This document shows, piece by piece, positions 34,990 to 44,051 of a DNA stretch of 64,000 nucleotides. This DNA is from JABDJX01 sp039942715 (GTDB lineage: Bacteria > Pseudomonadota > Alphaproteobacteria > Rhodobacterales > Rhodobacteraceae). The stretch's first letter is position 1; the number at the start of each line of letters is the position of its first letter. Below the pieces are notes generated by a model. It ran no database searches. It was given only the letters and a program-made list of their open reading frames with translations, and had not been told where the DNA came from. The stretch is from assembly GCA_039942715.1 (NCBI GenBank), contig JBDVBY010000006.1:496001-560000 (forward strand), given 5' to 3'. A program made the position numbers and the translations under genes.

Positions 34990-35876
34990 CCGAAGTTTTG
35001 AACGCAGACCAAATCGCACGCTATGATGAGATGGGGTATCTTGTGCTGGAGCAGCACCTGCCAGAAGATATCATGGCAAGCCTGCGCGCTGAAATTGCCC
35101 GTTTTGAAGACGAAGCGCGCGGCATGACCGAGTCAAATGATCGCTTGGATCTGGAAGACAGCCACACGCCCGAAACACCACGTTTGCGCCGCATCAAACT
35201 TCCGCACACCATCAGCGATCCCATCCGCGATCTTATGTTCTCAGATCATATTCTTGCACCCGCGCGCGATCTGATTGGGCCTGACCTGCGACTGCACACA
35301 ACAAAGCTCAATATGAAATCCGCCGGCTATGGCGCTGCCGTTGAATGGCACCAAGACTATGCTTTTTACCCCCACACAAACGATGATATCCTTGCCATAG
35401 GCGTGATCATCGACGACATGCAAAGCGAAAACGGCCCGCTCATGGTTTACCCCGGAAGCCACAAGGGCCCCGTTTACGACCATCATCACGACGGCGTTTT
35501 CGCAGGTGCGTTCAACCCCACAGATGTCGGCCTCGATCTAGACAATGCAGTCGAGCTAAAAGGCCCGGCAGGCTCGATCTCTATCCACCATGGCCGGATC
35601 ATCCACGGCTCCGCACTCAACACCTCAAGCCAATCACGCCGTATCCTATTCTTTGAAATGATGGCAGCGGATGCCTTTCCTGTCATGGGCTCAATGACCA
35701 ACTGGGCAGGCATCGAAGATTACAATACGCGCATGCTGTGTGGCGAACCGACTCTGACACCTCGCCTAAAAGACATCCCGATCCGAATCCCTCAACCCCA
35801 GCCAAATGTACCGATTTCGATTTACGAAATTCAAAAGGGGATGAAGTCGCGCAGTTTTGAGCAGATCGACGGTTGA
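34986..35876 (+). CDS. Phytanoyl-CoA dioxygenase (PhyH) family protein 2
   Basis: A 296-aa Fe(II)/2-oxoglutarate dioxygenase-like protein. The triad is H122-x-D124 (VEWHQDYAFYPH) and distal H207 (GRIIHGSALN), with R219 downstream for 2-oxoglutarate. It is clearly different from the PhyH protein at 31422 in length and motif surroundings, so the operon has two distinct oxygenases. ATGA overlap with the Gfo/Idh gene and AAGGGGAG upstream support the start. Confidence 0.86.
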   Translation: MTEVLNADQIARYDEMGYLVLEQHLPEDIMASLRAEIARFEDEARGMTESNDRLDLEDSHTPETPRLRRIKLPHTISDPIRDLMFSDHILAPARDLIGPDLRLHTTKLNMKSAGYGAAVEWHQDYAFYPHTNDDILAIGVIIDDMQSENGPLMVYPGSHKGPVYDHHHDGVFAGAFNPTDVGLDLDNAVELKGPAGSISIHHGRIIHGSALNTSSQSRRILFFEMMAADAFPVMGSMTNWAGIEDYNTRMLCGEPTLTPRLKDIPIRIPQPQPNVPISIYEIQKGMKSRSFEQIDG

Positions 35877-36133
35877 ATTAAGGCCGTTTGAGTTTCGTGC
35901 GGAAACAGTAGCACATCTCTTTCTGTTCTGACCTTGAACGGCGAACAGTCTGCGTCTCCAACTTTGGCTTAAGCCGCTCCACCAAAACAATTTTAGTGAA
36001 ATGCTCCCAAAACTCTTTGGGATCCACCAGATGGCCCACTTTTGTCATAAAAAAGCACAAACACATTGAGATAAATTTTAGCAGGGTCGCGGTATGCGGG
36101 CCGTTACAGATTTCAATGTTGGAGTGCTCAATA

Positions 36134-36607
36134 ATGATTCCCCTAAAAACTGCCTTTCTTGGCGCCACCCTCGCCTTGGCTGCCACACCCCTTTTGGCCG
36201 ATGCATCCATGAACGATGTGATCTCCGCCCAAGACACTGTCCTTTCCGCAAAGATGGACGCGGACGCAAAATCTCACGTCTTTAACATCACAATCGGTGG
36301 TTTCGGCGTGGTTGATACAGCACTGGGTGCCCATGATGCAGACTACGAAGTCGTTTTGGCAGATCGCGGCATCGCCGTTGGTGCTGCGCTTTATGGCCAA
36401 CACGACGCCTCTGCTGATGCTTGGCTAACGGCCGCAAATTTCTTCGACACAGCTGCTCTAGGTCGCAACGACGCGGACTATGAAACAGCGCTAAAAGATC
36501 GCGGCATCGCTGTTGGAGCCGCCCTCTATGGCCAGTACGATGGCGACTATGACGCCGTTCTGTTTCCACAATCCGCTGGATGTCATACAGGCGCTGCCTG
36601 CTTCTAA
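36134..36607 (+). CDS. Secreted protein with two 45-residue repeats, unknown function
   Basis: A 157-aa protein with a signal peptide (residues 1-23, ending PLLA) and a tandem repeat of about 45 residues. The cores are DADYEVVLADRGIAVGAALY (about 69-88) and DADYETALKDRGIAVGAALY (about 114-133). Two cysteines near the C-terminus (C150, C156) could form a disulfide. I do not recognise a family. GGAG nine bases before ATG 36134 supports the start. It is flanked by 257 bp upstream, probably with its own promoter. Confidence 0.68.
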   Translation: MIPLKTAFLGATLALAATPLLADASMNDVISAQDTVLSAKMDADAKSHVFNITIGGFGVVDTALGAHDADYEVVLADRGIAVGAALYGQHDASADAWLTAANFFDTAALGRNDADYETALKDRGIAVGAALYGQYDGDYDAVLFPQSAGCHTGAACF

Positions 36608-36690
36608 AGCTATACCCGCGAAAAGGATCGCCTTGCACCGACCTTGGTTTTGGCTGAGGAATGCAAGGCGCATCTTTTCGGGGAACTCTT

Positions 36691-37863
36691 ATGGTAAAAA
36701 CGATTCCGGGCTTTGATCGGATCGGCGAAGAAAACGCCTTTGCAGTCCTTGCACGAGCAGGGGCATTGGCCGCACAGGGCAAAGACGTGATCAACCTTGG
36801 GATCGGTCAGCCTGATTTCCCAACGCCAGAGAACATTGTCGAAGCTGCCGTCAAAGCGATGCGCGATGGCCATCACGGATACACCCCTGCCACGGGCATC
36901 CCCCAGCTACGAGAAGCTGTCTCGGCTGACTTGCACCGTCGCTTTCAAGCAGAAGTTAACCCCGACAACGTGTTGATCGTCCCCGGCGGCAAGGTCACGA
37001 TGTTCACCGCGATCTTGATGTTTGGCGAACCGGGCGCTGAAATCCTTTACCCTGATCCCGGCTTTCCGATCTATCGCTCGATGATCGAATTCACCGGAGC
37101 CACCCCCATTCCAATCCCGATCCGCGAAGAAAACGGCTTTGCTTTCTCGGCGGAAGAAACTCTGTCGTTGATCACCGACAAAACCCGCCTGATCATTGTC
37201 AATTCTCCGGCAAATCCCTGCGGTGGCGTCACACCGAAAGCCGAGATTGACGCGCTTGTCGCGGGCCTCGCCAGTCACCCCGATGTGGCGATCATGTCAG
37301 ACGAAATCTATGACCAAATGCTCTACGATGGCGAAGAACACGTCACGCTTCTGGCCTATCCAGAAATACGCGACCGTCTCATCTTGCTTAATGGGTGGTC
37401 AAAAACATACGCCATGACAGGTTGGCGTCTGGGCTACTCAATCTGGCCCGATGACCTTTACGACAATGCTCGAAAACTGGCCGTGAACGCATGGTCTTGC
37501 GTCAATGCGCCTGCGCAATTCGCAGCGCTTGAGGCACTAACCGGGCCACAAGATGCCGTCGCCCAAATGGGAACAGAGTTTGATATACGCCGTAAACTGG
37601 TCGTCGATCTGCTCAACGACATCCCCGGCGTCAGTTGCATTACACCCAAAGGCGCTTTCTACGCTTTTCCCAACATCACCCAAACCGGACGCAAAGCCAA
37701 AGAACTCGCCTCTGCCCTGCTCGAAGGCCCCGGCGTTGCCACCATCGGCGGCCCCGATTTCGGAATTCTGGGCGAAGGCTATATCCGCCTGAGCTATGCC
37801 AACAGCCAAGACAACATTCGCGAAGCCCTCGCGCGCATCCGCACCTACCTGACGGAGACCTGA
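36691..37863 (+). CDS. Pyridoxal-phosphate aminotransferase, class I/II
   Basis: A 390-aa aspartate-aminotransferase-fold enzyme. Substrate/PLP motifs are NLGIGQPDFPTP near the N-terminus, NSPANPCGG (about 170), the DEIYD Asp that holds the PLP ring and the Schiff-base Lys in NGWSKTYAMTGWRLGY (about 235). ATG 36691 follows GGGGAA; an upstream frame adds ten unlikely residues. It ends 1 bp before the next dehydrogenase, suggesting coupled transamination and reduction. Amino acid specificity is unknown. Confidence 0.9.
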   Translation: MVKTIPGFDRIGEENAFAVLARAGALAAQGKDVINLGIGQPDFPTPENIVEAAVKAMRDGHHGYTPATGIPQLREAVSADLHRRFQAEVNPDNVLIVPGGKVTMFTAILMFGEPGAEILYPDPGFPIYRSMIEFTGATPIPIPIREENGFAFSAEETLSLITDKTRLIIVNSPANPCGGVTPKAEIDALVAGLASHPDVAIMSDEIYDQMLYDGEEHVTLLAYPEIRDRLILLNGWSKTYAMTGWRLGYSIWPDDLYDNARKLAVNAWSCVNAPAQFAALEALTGPQDAVAQMGTEFDIRRKLVVDLLNDIPGVSCITPKGAFYAFPNITQTGRKAKELASALLEGPGVATIGGPDFGILGEGYIRLSYANSQDNIREALARIRTYLTET

Positions 37864-37864
37864 C

Positions 37865-38761
37865 ATGAGCAAACCTACAATCGGCTTTATCGGCCTTGGC
37901 CTCATGGGCCATGGCATGGCCACAAACATTCAAAAAGCCGGGTACCCGCTCGTCGCCCTCGCCCACCGCAAACGCGAGGCGATTGATGCGCTTGTCGCGG
38001 ATGGCGCGACAGAAGTGAAAACGCCACGCGAAATGGCCGAACGCTGCGACATGATCCAACTTTGTGTTACCGGAAGCCCGCAGGTCGAAGCAAACCTGCG
38101 TGGTCCCGACGGTTTGCTTGCGGGCCTCAAACCCGGTGCAATCATCATCGATTGCTCCACGTCTGATCCGGTCTCAACTCTGACAATGGCCGAGGAAACG
38201 CAAAGCGCTGGCGGCCGTTTCGCTGACGCCCCACTCGCGCGCACCCCGAAAGAGGCGTGGTCCGGTACGCTTGATACAATGGTAGGTGCAGACCCTCAGA
38301 CATTCGAAGAAATCAAACCCGTTCTAGAAACATGGGCAGGTGTGATAACCCATCTCGGCGCCGTGGGTTTGGGTCACAAAATGAAGCTAATCAACAACTT
38401 CATTGCCATGGGTTACGCCGCGCTCTACGCCGAAGCCCTCGCGATATCGCGCAAAGCAGGCTTGTCCGTTGAGCAGGTAGACAGCGTCATCCGACCGGGC
38501 CGCCTTTCAAACGGATTTTATGAAACCTTCATGTCCCACACGCTCACCGGCGTGAATGCACATGAGTTTGCAATTGCAAACGCCCACAAAGACATGAAAT
38601 ACCTTTCCAATCTCGCCAATGAGATCGGTGCTGTAAATCCCATGCAATCGGTGATCAAAAACGCGTTCGGAGCTATGGAAGCATCCGGCGATGGCGATAA
38701 ACACGTCCCGATGTTAGCCGACTTCATCGCTACCCAGAACGGCCTCGACTCAAAGAGCTAG
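37865..38761 (+). CDS. 3-Hydroxyisobutyrate dehydrogenase-like NAD(P) oxidoreductase
   Basis: A 298-aa beta-hydroxyacid dehydrogenase. It has the N-terminal Rossmann motif GFIGLGLMGHGMA, the substrate region APLARTPKEAWSGTL (about 123-137) and the catalytic Lys in GLGHKMKLINNF (about 171). The family oxidises 3-hydroxyacids or reduces tartronate semialdehyde. It is cotranscribed with the aminotransferase. The 3' end meets a palindromic repeat shared with the convergent ABC gene. Confidence 0.9.
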   Translation: MSKPTIGFIGLGLMGHGMATNIQKAGYPLVALAHRKREAIDALVADGATEVKTPREMAERCDMIQLCVTGSPQVEANLRGPDGLLAGLKPGAIIIDCSTSDPVSTLTMAEETQSAGGRFADAPLARTPKEAWSGTLDTMVGADPQTFEEIKPVLETWAGVITHLGAVGLGHKMKLINNFIAMGYAALYAEALAISRKAGLSVEQVDSVIRPGRLSNGFYETFMSHTLTGVNAHEFAIANAHKDMKYLSNLANEIGAVNPMQSVIKNAFGAMEASGDGDKHVPMLADFIATQNGLDSKS

Positions 38762-38767
38762 CGCCGG

Positions 38768-38829
38768 CTTCGTCTGTCCAAAATACTTTAGGGAGCGCGA
38801 GGGGCAAAGCCCCTCGCATCAGTCGACGC
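38768..38829 (-). repeat. Palindromic intergenic repeat, copy 1
   Basis: A 62-bp element containing the hairpin GCGAGGGGC-AAA-GCCCCTCGC (38797-38817). Read on the minus strand it runs from GCGTCGAC through the GC-rich palindrome to AAGTATTTTGGACAG..GAAG. The element at 46950-47013 matches this layout base for base in many positions. It lies between two convergent genes and probably works as a two-way terminator or mRNA end. Confidence 0.8.
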
Positions 38830-38852
38830 GGCAACGCCGCGGCGAAATCAAA

Positions 38853-39911
38853 TCATCTAATGCGCGCTTCGCTCTCTGCATCAAAAAGCATCACACGCGC
38901 GCTGTCCAAGCTAAGACCAACAGTTTCGCCCTCTGTCACAACTTCGTCGCCATGGCTTTCCACTGTGATCCGCTCACCTGTGTCTGCATCGATATAAAGA
39001 TAAGACACACCGCCCAAAGCTTCGGCCATATCAACACGATGCGATCCGGCAGAGGCATCCACACCAATATGTTCGGGCCGCACCCCAACAGTCACTTTGG
39101 AGCCATCAGCAGGCAAAGTCACCGGCGGCGTCACAGAAAGATCCAGCGCAGGAATATGCACTGCCCCGCCTTGCACCACACCGCTCAAAAAGTTCATCGA
39201 CGGAGAACCAATAAAACCAGCAACAAATTTGTTGTCCGGGTTTCGATACAACTCAAGAGGAGCCCCAACCTGCTCAACGCGCCCAGCGCGCAACACGACG
39301 ATCTTATCAGCCAGCGTCATCGCTTCGACCTGATCGTGGGTCACATAGACCATTGTGGCACCGATCTCTTTGTGAAGCCGCGCAATTTCGATGCGCATAT
39401 CAACGCGCAACTCGGCGTCCAAATTCGACAAAGGTTCGTCAAAGAGAAAAACCTCGGGGCCGCGTACAATCGCGCGCCCAATCGAAACCCGCTGACGCTG
39501 CCCGCCTGAAAGTGCGGACGGTTTGCGATCAAGATACTCTTCCAGCTTCAAAATGCGCGTCGCCTCGCCCACTTTGGTGTCGATCTCATCTTTGGGATGG
39601 CCGTTCATCTTCAGACCAAATCCCATATTCTCTTTCACCGTCATATGCGGGTAAAGCGCGTAGGTCTGGAAAACCATCGCAACACCGCGCAAGCTGGGAT
39701 CAACCCGTGTGACGTCTCGCTCACCAATGGCAACCGAGCCTTCGCTAATTTCTTCAAGCCCGGCAATCATCCGCAAAAGTGTGGATTTACCGCACCCGGA
39801 GGGGCCAACAAAGACACAAAACTCACCATCGGCGATATCCAAATCAACGCCGTGCATTACTTGCACATCACCATAACGCTTGATCACGTTTCTTATCGTC
39901 AAACCAGACAT
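38853..39911 (-). CDS. Sugar ABC transporter ATPase (MsmK/UgpC type)
   Basis: A 352-aa ATPase. Walker A is GPSGCGKST, the signature is LSGGQRQRVSIGRAIV, Walker B is VFLFDEPLSNLD and the switch is VTHDQVEAMTLADK. The C-terminal regulatory TOBE domain, about residues 240-352, is typical of carbohydrate importers. It probably powers the alpha-galactoside permeases encoded at 42267 and 43191, which lack their own ATPase. It is co-oriented with the IclR gene 26 bp upstream. Confidence 0.9.
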   Translation of the reverse strand: MSGLTIRNVIKRYGDVQVMHGVDLDIADGEFCVFVGPSGCGKSTLLRMIAGLEEISEGSVAIGERDVTRVDPSLRGVAMVFQTYALYPHMTVKENMGFGLKMNGHPKDEIDTKVGEATRILKLEEYLDRKPSALSGGQRQRVSIGRAIVRGPEVFLFDEPLSNLDAELRVDMRIEIARLHKEIGATMVYVTHDQVEAMTLADKIVVLRAGRVEQVGAPLELYRNPDNKFVAGFIGSPSMNFLSGVVQGGAVHIPALDLSVTPPVTLPADGSKVTVGVRPEHIGVDASAGSHRVDMAEALGGVSYLYIDADTGERITVESHGDEVVTEGETVGLSLDSARVMLFDAESEARIR

Positions 39912-39937
39912 GAGAGTTGCTCCTTCAAGCAGGCCAT

Positions 39938-40735
39938 TTAAACTGTGGCCGGGATTTGTTCTGGAAACCGCCAGTTCTGCGCCTCTTTGGCGATTTCATC
40001 GACGGTGGATTGGATGCGCGGAACTAAGGCCGCGAGTGTCGCAAGGTTATGGCGTGCAGTGGTCGATGTCACAGAAACGCCGCCCATCACCTGTGCCGTT
40101 TGCGACAAGATCGGCAAAGCCACACAAATGATGCCCGCTTCATGCTCTTCGTTGTCAAAAGCATATCCACGCGCACGAATGTGTTCCAACTCGCTGCGCA
40201 ACGCCTCGGCAGATACAAGCGTGTTGGGCGTAAAAGGGTGAAAACTCTGCTGGGCGATCACTTGCATTTGTTGGGCTTGTCCCGAGAACGCCAGCATCGC
40301 CTTGCCAACACCCGTGCAATAAACCGGGCCAACTTTTCCAGCTTGGCTAAACATATCGACAGGGCTTGCCGCATTGCGCTTATCAACATAGAGCACCTGC
40401 CCGTGATCAAGCTGCGCAAGATGCACGGTCTCGCCCACCTCGCCAGCAAGCGCATCAATCTGCGAACGGGCCATGGGGGCCAGCGAAGAATGTCGCCACG
40501 CGCTGTGGGCAAGCCGCACCAATCGCATTCCCAAAGAATACGTCTGGCGTTCCGAATCAAATGATACCAGCTCTTGGTGGGTCAAAGTTTGCAACAAACG
40601 ATAGAGAGTCGCCTTGGGATAATCGCTATGCGAAAGCAGCTCGGAAAAACGCACCGGGCGGTCGAATCCTGCAACCTGATCAAGCACATCGAGTGCTTTC
40701 CCCACGGTTCCATCACTGCGCTCCGGCTGCGCCAT
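39938..40735 (-). CDS. IclR family transcriptional regulator
   Basis: A 265-aa IclR regulator. The N-terminal winged helix is at about residues 9-70 (VGKALDVLDQVAGF, then YPKATLYRLLQTL) and the C-terminal effector domain ends with GGVSVTSTTARHNLATLAALVP. ATG 40735 is preferred to 40738 because GGGGAGG then has normal spacing. It is divergent from the galactoside binding-protein gene and should control that operon. Confidence 0.9.
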   Translation of the reverse strand: MAQPERSDGTVGKALDVLDQVAGFDRPVRFSELLSHSDYPKATLYRLLQTLTHQELVSFDSERQTYSLGMRLVRLAHSAWRHSSLAPMARSQIDALAGEVGETVHLAQLDHGQVLYVDKRNAASPVDMFSQAGKVGPVYCTGVGKAMLAFSGQAQQMQVIAQQSFHPFTPNTLVSAEALRSELEHIRARGYAFDNEEHEAGIICVALPILSQTAQVMGGVSVTSTTARHNLATLAALVPRIQSTVDEIAKEAQNWRFPEQIPATV

Positions 40736-40784
40736 CATTCCTCCCCTTTGGGCTTTGCGCCCTGCTCTCTTCGTGAGAAGCTTA

Positions 40785-40815
40785 TTGACAATGCATACCG
40801 AGTCGCGGTTATGTT
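40785..40815 (+). promoter_or_regulatory. Probable promoter of the galactoside operon
   Basis: TTGACA (40785-40790) followed by TATGTT (40810-40815), a spacer of 19. The spacer is long, or 18 if the -10 box is read as TTATGT. It lies in the divergent region between the IclR gene and the binding protein, about 68 bp before the start codon. Confidence 0.5.
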
Positions 40816-40850
40816 TTCAATATTCGAAATCAAGTTTCAAATAATGGAAC
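40815..40850. promoter_or_regulatory. Two candidate IclR operator sites
   Basis: Two inverted motifs of the form TTTC-N7-GRAA: TTTC...GAAA at 40815-40829 and TTTC...GGAA at 40835-40849. Their centres are 20 bp apart, about two helical turns. They lie just downstream of the proposed -10 box, where a bound IclR protein would block transcription. Confidence 0.5.
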
Positions 40851-40882
40851 TGATTTACATAGGGAACACTAGGGAGGATACC

Positions 40883-42148
40883 ATGCGTTCCATTCTCAAG
40901 GCGACCGCTGCGTCGCTTAGCCTTGTTGCTGTGATGGCAACTGGCGCACTGGCCGATGGCCATGCAAAACTTGAAGGCACATTAAAAATCTCGTCCGACA
41001 TGTCCAACCCTGCGCCACGCGCAGTGATGGAAGGCATGGTCGAGCGTTTTGGTGCCCTGCACCCGGACCTGAATATCGAGCTAACGATCACAGATCGCGA
41101 AGCTTGGAAAACCCAGATCCGCAACGTGCTGTCTGCAAACCCACCTGACGTTGCGAACTGGTATGCGGCAAACCGCATGAAGCCATATGTCGACGCTGGC
41201 CTGTTCATGGACATCTCTGACCTTTGGGCAGAAGACGACATGGCTGCACTTGCTTCCACCAAAGGCGCTATGACTTTGGACGGCAAGCAGTGGGGCGTGC
41301 CTTACACCTACTACCAGTGGGGCGTTTACTACCGCAAAGACATCTACGAAGAACTGGGCCTGACTGAGCCTGCGACCTTCGAAGAAGAAATTGCGAACTG
41401 TCAGGCGATCATCGACTCGGGCCGCAAGTGCTACACAATCGGTACCAAGTTCCTTTGGACTGCTGGCGGTTGGTTCGACTATCTGAACATGCGCACAAAC
41501 GGCTATGACTTCCACGCAGCTTTGCTTGGCGGTGACGCCAAGTGGGACAGCGACGAAGTACGTGCGACGTTCGCCAACTGGCGTACTCTGCTCGACATGG
41601 GCGCTTTTGTTGACAACCACACATCCTACAGCTGGCAGGAATCGCTTCCGTTCATCGTCTCTGGCGACGCGGCTGCTATTCTGAAAGGCAACTTTGCTGT
41701 GCCACCTCTGCGCGAAGCAGGCTTGGACGACAGCAAGCTGGACTTCTACCAGTTCCCAGCGATCACAGCAGGCGTCGAGCTTGCCGAGGACGCACCAACC
41801 GACACATTCCACATCCCAGCGGGTGCGGAAAACCCAGACGCGGCCAAGGCTTTCTTGCGCTTCGTGGTGTCGGCTGAAAACCAGACACTGATCAACAACG
41901 GTGAAAACCTTGGTCAGTTGCCTGTAAACGCGAACTCGTCTGTGGATGACGACAAGTTCCTGAAAGAGGGCTTTGCGATGCTCTCGTCAAACAGCCCCGG
42001 CGGCGTTGCACAGTTCTTTGACCGTGACGCACCAGCTGAAATGGCGAAAGTCGGCATGGAAGGCTTGCAGGAATTCATGGTCAAGCCAGACAACCTCGAC
42101 AAAATCCTTGCCCGTTTGGACAAGGCTGCCGAGCGTATCTACAAGTAA
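40883..42148 (+). CDS. ABC transporter sugar-binding protein (alpha-galactoside)
   Basis: A 421-aa periplasmic binding protein of the MalE/UgpB class. The signal peptide is at about residues 1-24 (ending ALA before DGHAKLEG), followed by the family pattern VERFGALHPDLNIELTI and a WTAGGWFDYLNMR carbohydrate-contact-like region. ATG 40883 is preceded by GGGAGGA; the open frame extends upstream but without a ribosome site. It is the first gene of the operon ending in a GH36 alpha-galactosidase, hence the likely ligand melibiose/raffinose-type sugars. Confidence 0.88.
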   Translation: MRSILKATAASLSLVAVMATGALADGHAKLEGTLKISSDMSNPAPRAVMEGMVERFGALHPDLNIELTITDREAWKTQIRNVLSANPPDVANWYAANRMKPYVDAGLFMDISDLWAEDDMAALASTKGAMTLDGKQWGVPYTYYQWGVYYRKDIYEELGLTEPATFEEEIANCQAIIDSGRKCYTIGTKFLWTAGGWFDYLNMRTNGYDFHAALLGGDAKWDSDEVRATFANWRTLLDMGAFVDNHTSYSWQESLPFIVSGDAAAILKGNFAVPPLREAGLDDSKLDFYQFPAITAGVELAEDAPTDTFHIPAGAENPDAAKAFLRFVVSAENQTLINNGENLGQLPVNANSSVDDDKFLKEGFAMLSSNSPGGVAQFFDRDAPAEMAKVGMEGLQEFMVKPDNLDKILARLDKAAERIYK

Positions 42149-42156
42149 TCGACTTT

Positions 42157-42184
42157 TCGAAGGCCGGGTCAGCCCGGCCTTCGA
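42157..42184 (+). promoter_or_regulatory. Intercistronic hairpin after the sugar-binding protein
   Basis: A perfect 12-bp stem, TCGAAGGCCGGG / CCCGGCCTTCGA, with a TCAG loop, 8 bp after the stop. No U-run follows. It is the same arrangement as the hairpins after dctP, tauA and the 59-kb binding protein, likely to set receptor-to-permease ratio. Confidence 0.82.
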
Positions 42185-42266
42185 TCCCCCAAAGCCCATC
42201 TGTAAGCCGATAGGTTTTCAAATGCGCTTTGAACTATGACAAAGCACTTCAGCGGGAGGACGCGAA

Positions 42267-43187
42267 ATGGCAGATGTTTCTGTAAGTGCCGGTTCCGAAC
42301 AACGTTCCTGGTACAAACGAAACGAAATCGCAATCACGCCTTGGCTCTTTCTGATCCCCGGCGTTCTGTTCTTTTTCGTCTATGTCATTTATCCGATTTT
42401 TAGCTCGATCAGCGTTTCATTCTACGAGTGGGATGGATTGGGCGCGGCCGAGTATATCGGCATGGAAAACTACCGCGAACTCTTTGACGACGATGCGTTC
42501 TACACCTCGTTGCGCAACAACGTCATTTGGCTGTTCCTTTACTTGCTGGCGATCCCGGCGGGCTTGTTCATCTCGCTTTTCCTGAACCAGACGGTTTTTG
42601 GGATGCGCCTTTATAAGTCGCTGTTTTTCTTCCCGTTTGTGATCAGCCAAGTGGTCGTTGGCCTCGTGTTCACATGGTTTTATGATCCCACTTTCGGGCT
42701 ATTCAACGAATTCCTAGGCATCTTTGGCGCTGGTCCCGTTAACGTCCTTGGCGATGAGCGTTATGTGACCTACGGCATCATTGCTGCAGGCCTTTGGCCG
42801 CAAACGGCTTACTGTATGATCCTTTATCTGACGGGTCTAAACGCGGTTGATCCCGAGCAAATCGAGGCCGCGCGCCTTGATGGCGCAAAGGGCTGGAAAA
42901 TGCTGTGGTACGTTGTTGTTCCTCAGTTGAAACCTGCGACCTTTATCGCCTTCGTGGTCACCATTATCGGCGCGCTACGCTCGTTTGATCTGATCTCGAT
43001 CATGACCAACGGTGGCCCGTTTGGTGAAAGCCGGGTGCTCAGTTTCTACATGTTCGAAGTGGCACTATCGGAATACGGCTTCCGCATGGGGTACGGCGCT
43101 GCCATCGCGGTGGTTCTGTTCATCATCATGCTCTTCTTTATCGCCTATTTCCTCTATTCGATGTTCCAAGAAGAGCGGGGGCGCTGA
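42267..43187 (+). CDS. Sugar ABC transporter permease 1
   Basis: A 306-aa MalF-type permease with six main helices and a cytoplasmic N-terminus of about 22 residues. The EAA loop is EAARLDGAKGWKMLWYVVVPQL (about 194-214). GGGAGG precedes the start. With the second permease (43191) it forms the channel. It lies downstream of the binding protein and intercistronic hairpin. Confidence 0.9.
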   Translation: MADVSVSAGSEQRSWYKRNEIAITPWLFLIPGVLFFFVYVIYPIFSSISVSFYEWDGLGAAEYIGMENYRELFDDDAFYTSLRNNVIWLFLYLLAIPAGLFISLFLNQTVFGMRLYKSLFFFPFVISQVVVGLVFTWFYDPTFGLFNEFLGIFGAGPVNVLGDERYVTYGIIAAGLWPQTAYCMILYLTGLNAVDPEQIEAARLDGAKGWKMLWYVVVPQLKPATFIAFVVTIIGALRSFDLISIMTNGGPFGESRVLSFYMFEVALSEYGFRMGYGAAIAVVLFIIMLFFIAYFLYSMFQEERGR

Positions 43188-43190
43188 TCG

Positions 43191-44039
43191 ATGTTTCCTA
43201 AACCGATAGAAAAATCCTCGCAGGGCCTTCAAATCGCCTACAAAACGATGCTTCCAATCGCGCTGATACTGTGGCTGCTGCCGCTGATTTCGATCATGAT
43301 CTTCTCAATCAAACCAGACGCCGATTTCACCACCGGTAATTACTGGGGTTTTCCAAGCTCAATCGAGTTCATCACCAACTATGGCCGGGTATTCTTTGAC
43401 AGCGACATGCCGCGCTACATGCTGAACTCGCTGATGATTACGGTCCCAACTGTGATTGGCTGTATGATCCTAAGCTCGATGACCGGATTTGCGCTTGGGA
43501 TCTACAAATTCAAAGCCAACCTTTGGGTGTTTTTCATGTTCGTGGCGGGCAACTTTGTCCCGTTCCAGATCCTTATGGTACCCGTGCGCGACCTCACGCT
43601 CGACCTTGGGCTGTATAACACCATCCCCGGCCTCGTGCTCTTCCATATCGCGTTCCAAACCGGGTTCTGTACGCTTTTCATGCGCAACTTTATCCGCGCC
43701 CTGCCCTTTGAACTTATTGAGGCTGCGCGCGTTGAAGGTGTTGCAGAGTGGCGGATATTCTGGTTCGTTGTGCTCCCCCTAATGCGTCCAGCGCTTGCCG
43801 CCATGGCTGTGCTGATCTTTACGTTCATCTGGAACGATTTCTTCTGGGCCATCGTGTTGACCCAAGGGGTCGAGACCCAGCCTGTTACTGCCGGGATCAC
43901 AAGCTTTAACGCCCAATATCGCGCCGCCTATCATCTGATGAGTGCTGGCTCCATCGTTGCGGCCCTTCCACCCGTTGCAATGTTCTTCCTGATGCAGAAA
44001 CATTTCATCGCGGGCCTGACCCTCGGAGCCGTTAAGTAA
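43191..44039 (+). CDS. Sugar ABC transporter permease 2
   Basis: A 282-aa MalG-type permease with six helices. The EAA loop is EAARVEGVAEWRIFWFVVLPLM (about residues 179-200), and the C-terminus ends QKHFIAGLTLGAVK, the usual MalG-type tail. It starts 3 bp after the first permease and is followed 12 bp later by the alpha-galactosidase gene, so transport and hydrolysis are in one operon. Confidence 0.91.
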   Translation: MFPKPIEKSSQGLQIAYKTMLPIALILWLLPLISIMIFSIKPDADFTTGNYWGFPSSIEFITNYGRVFFDSDMPRYMLNSLMITVPTVIGCMILSSMTGFALGIYKFKANLWVFFMFVAGNFVPFQILMVPVRDLTLDLGLYNTIPGLVLFHIAFQTGFCTLFMRNFIRALPFELIEAARVEGVAEWRIFWFVVLPLMRPALAAMAVLIFTFIWNDFFWAIVLTQGVETQPVTAGITSFNAQYRAAYHLMSAGSIVAALPPVAMFFLMQKHFIAGLTLGAVK

Positions 44040-44051
44040 AGAGCCACGCCT

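Noticed and set aside
41081..41812. Long minus-strand open frame inside the sugar-binding protein gene
   Set aside because: It is a shadow of a well-supported gene, has no ribosome binding site and no domain.
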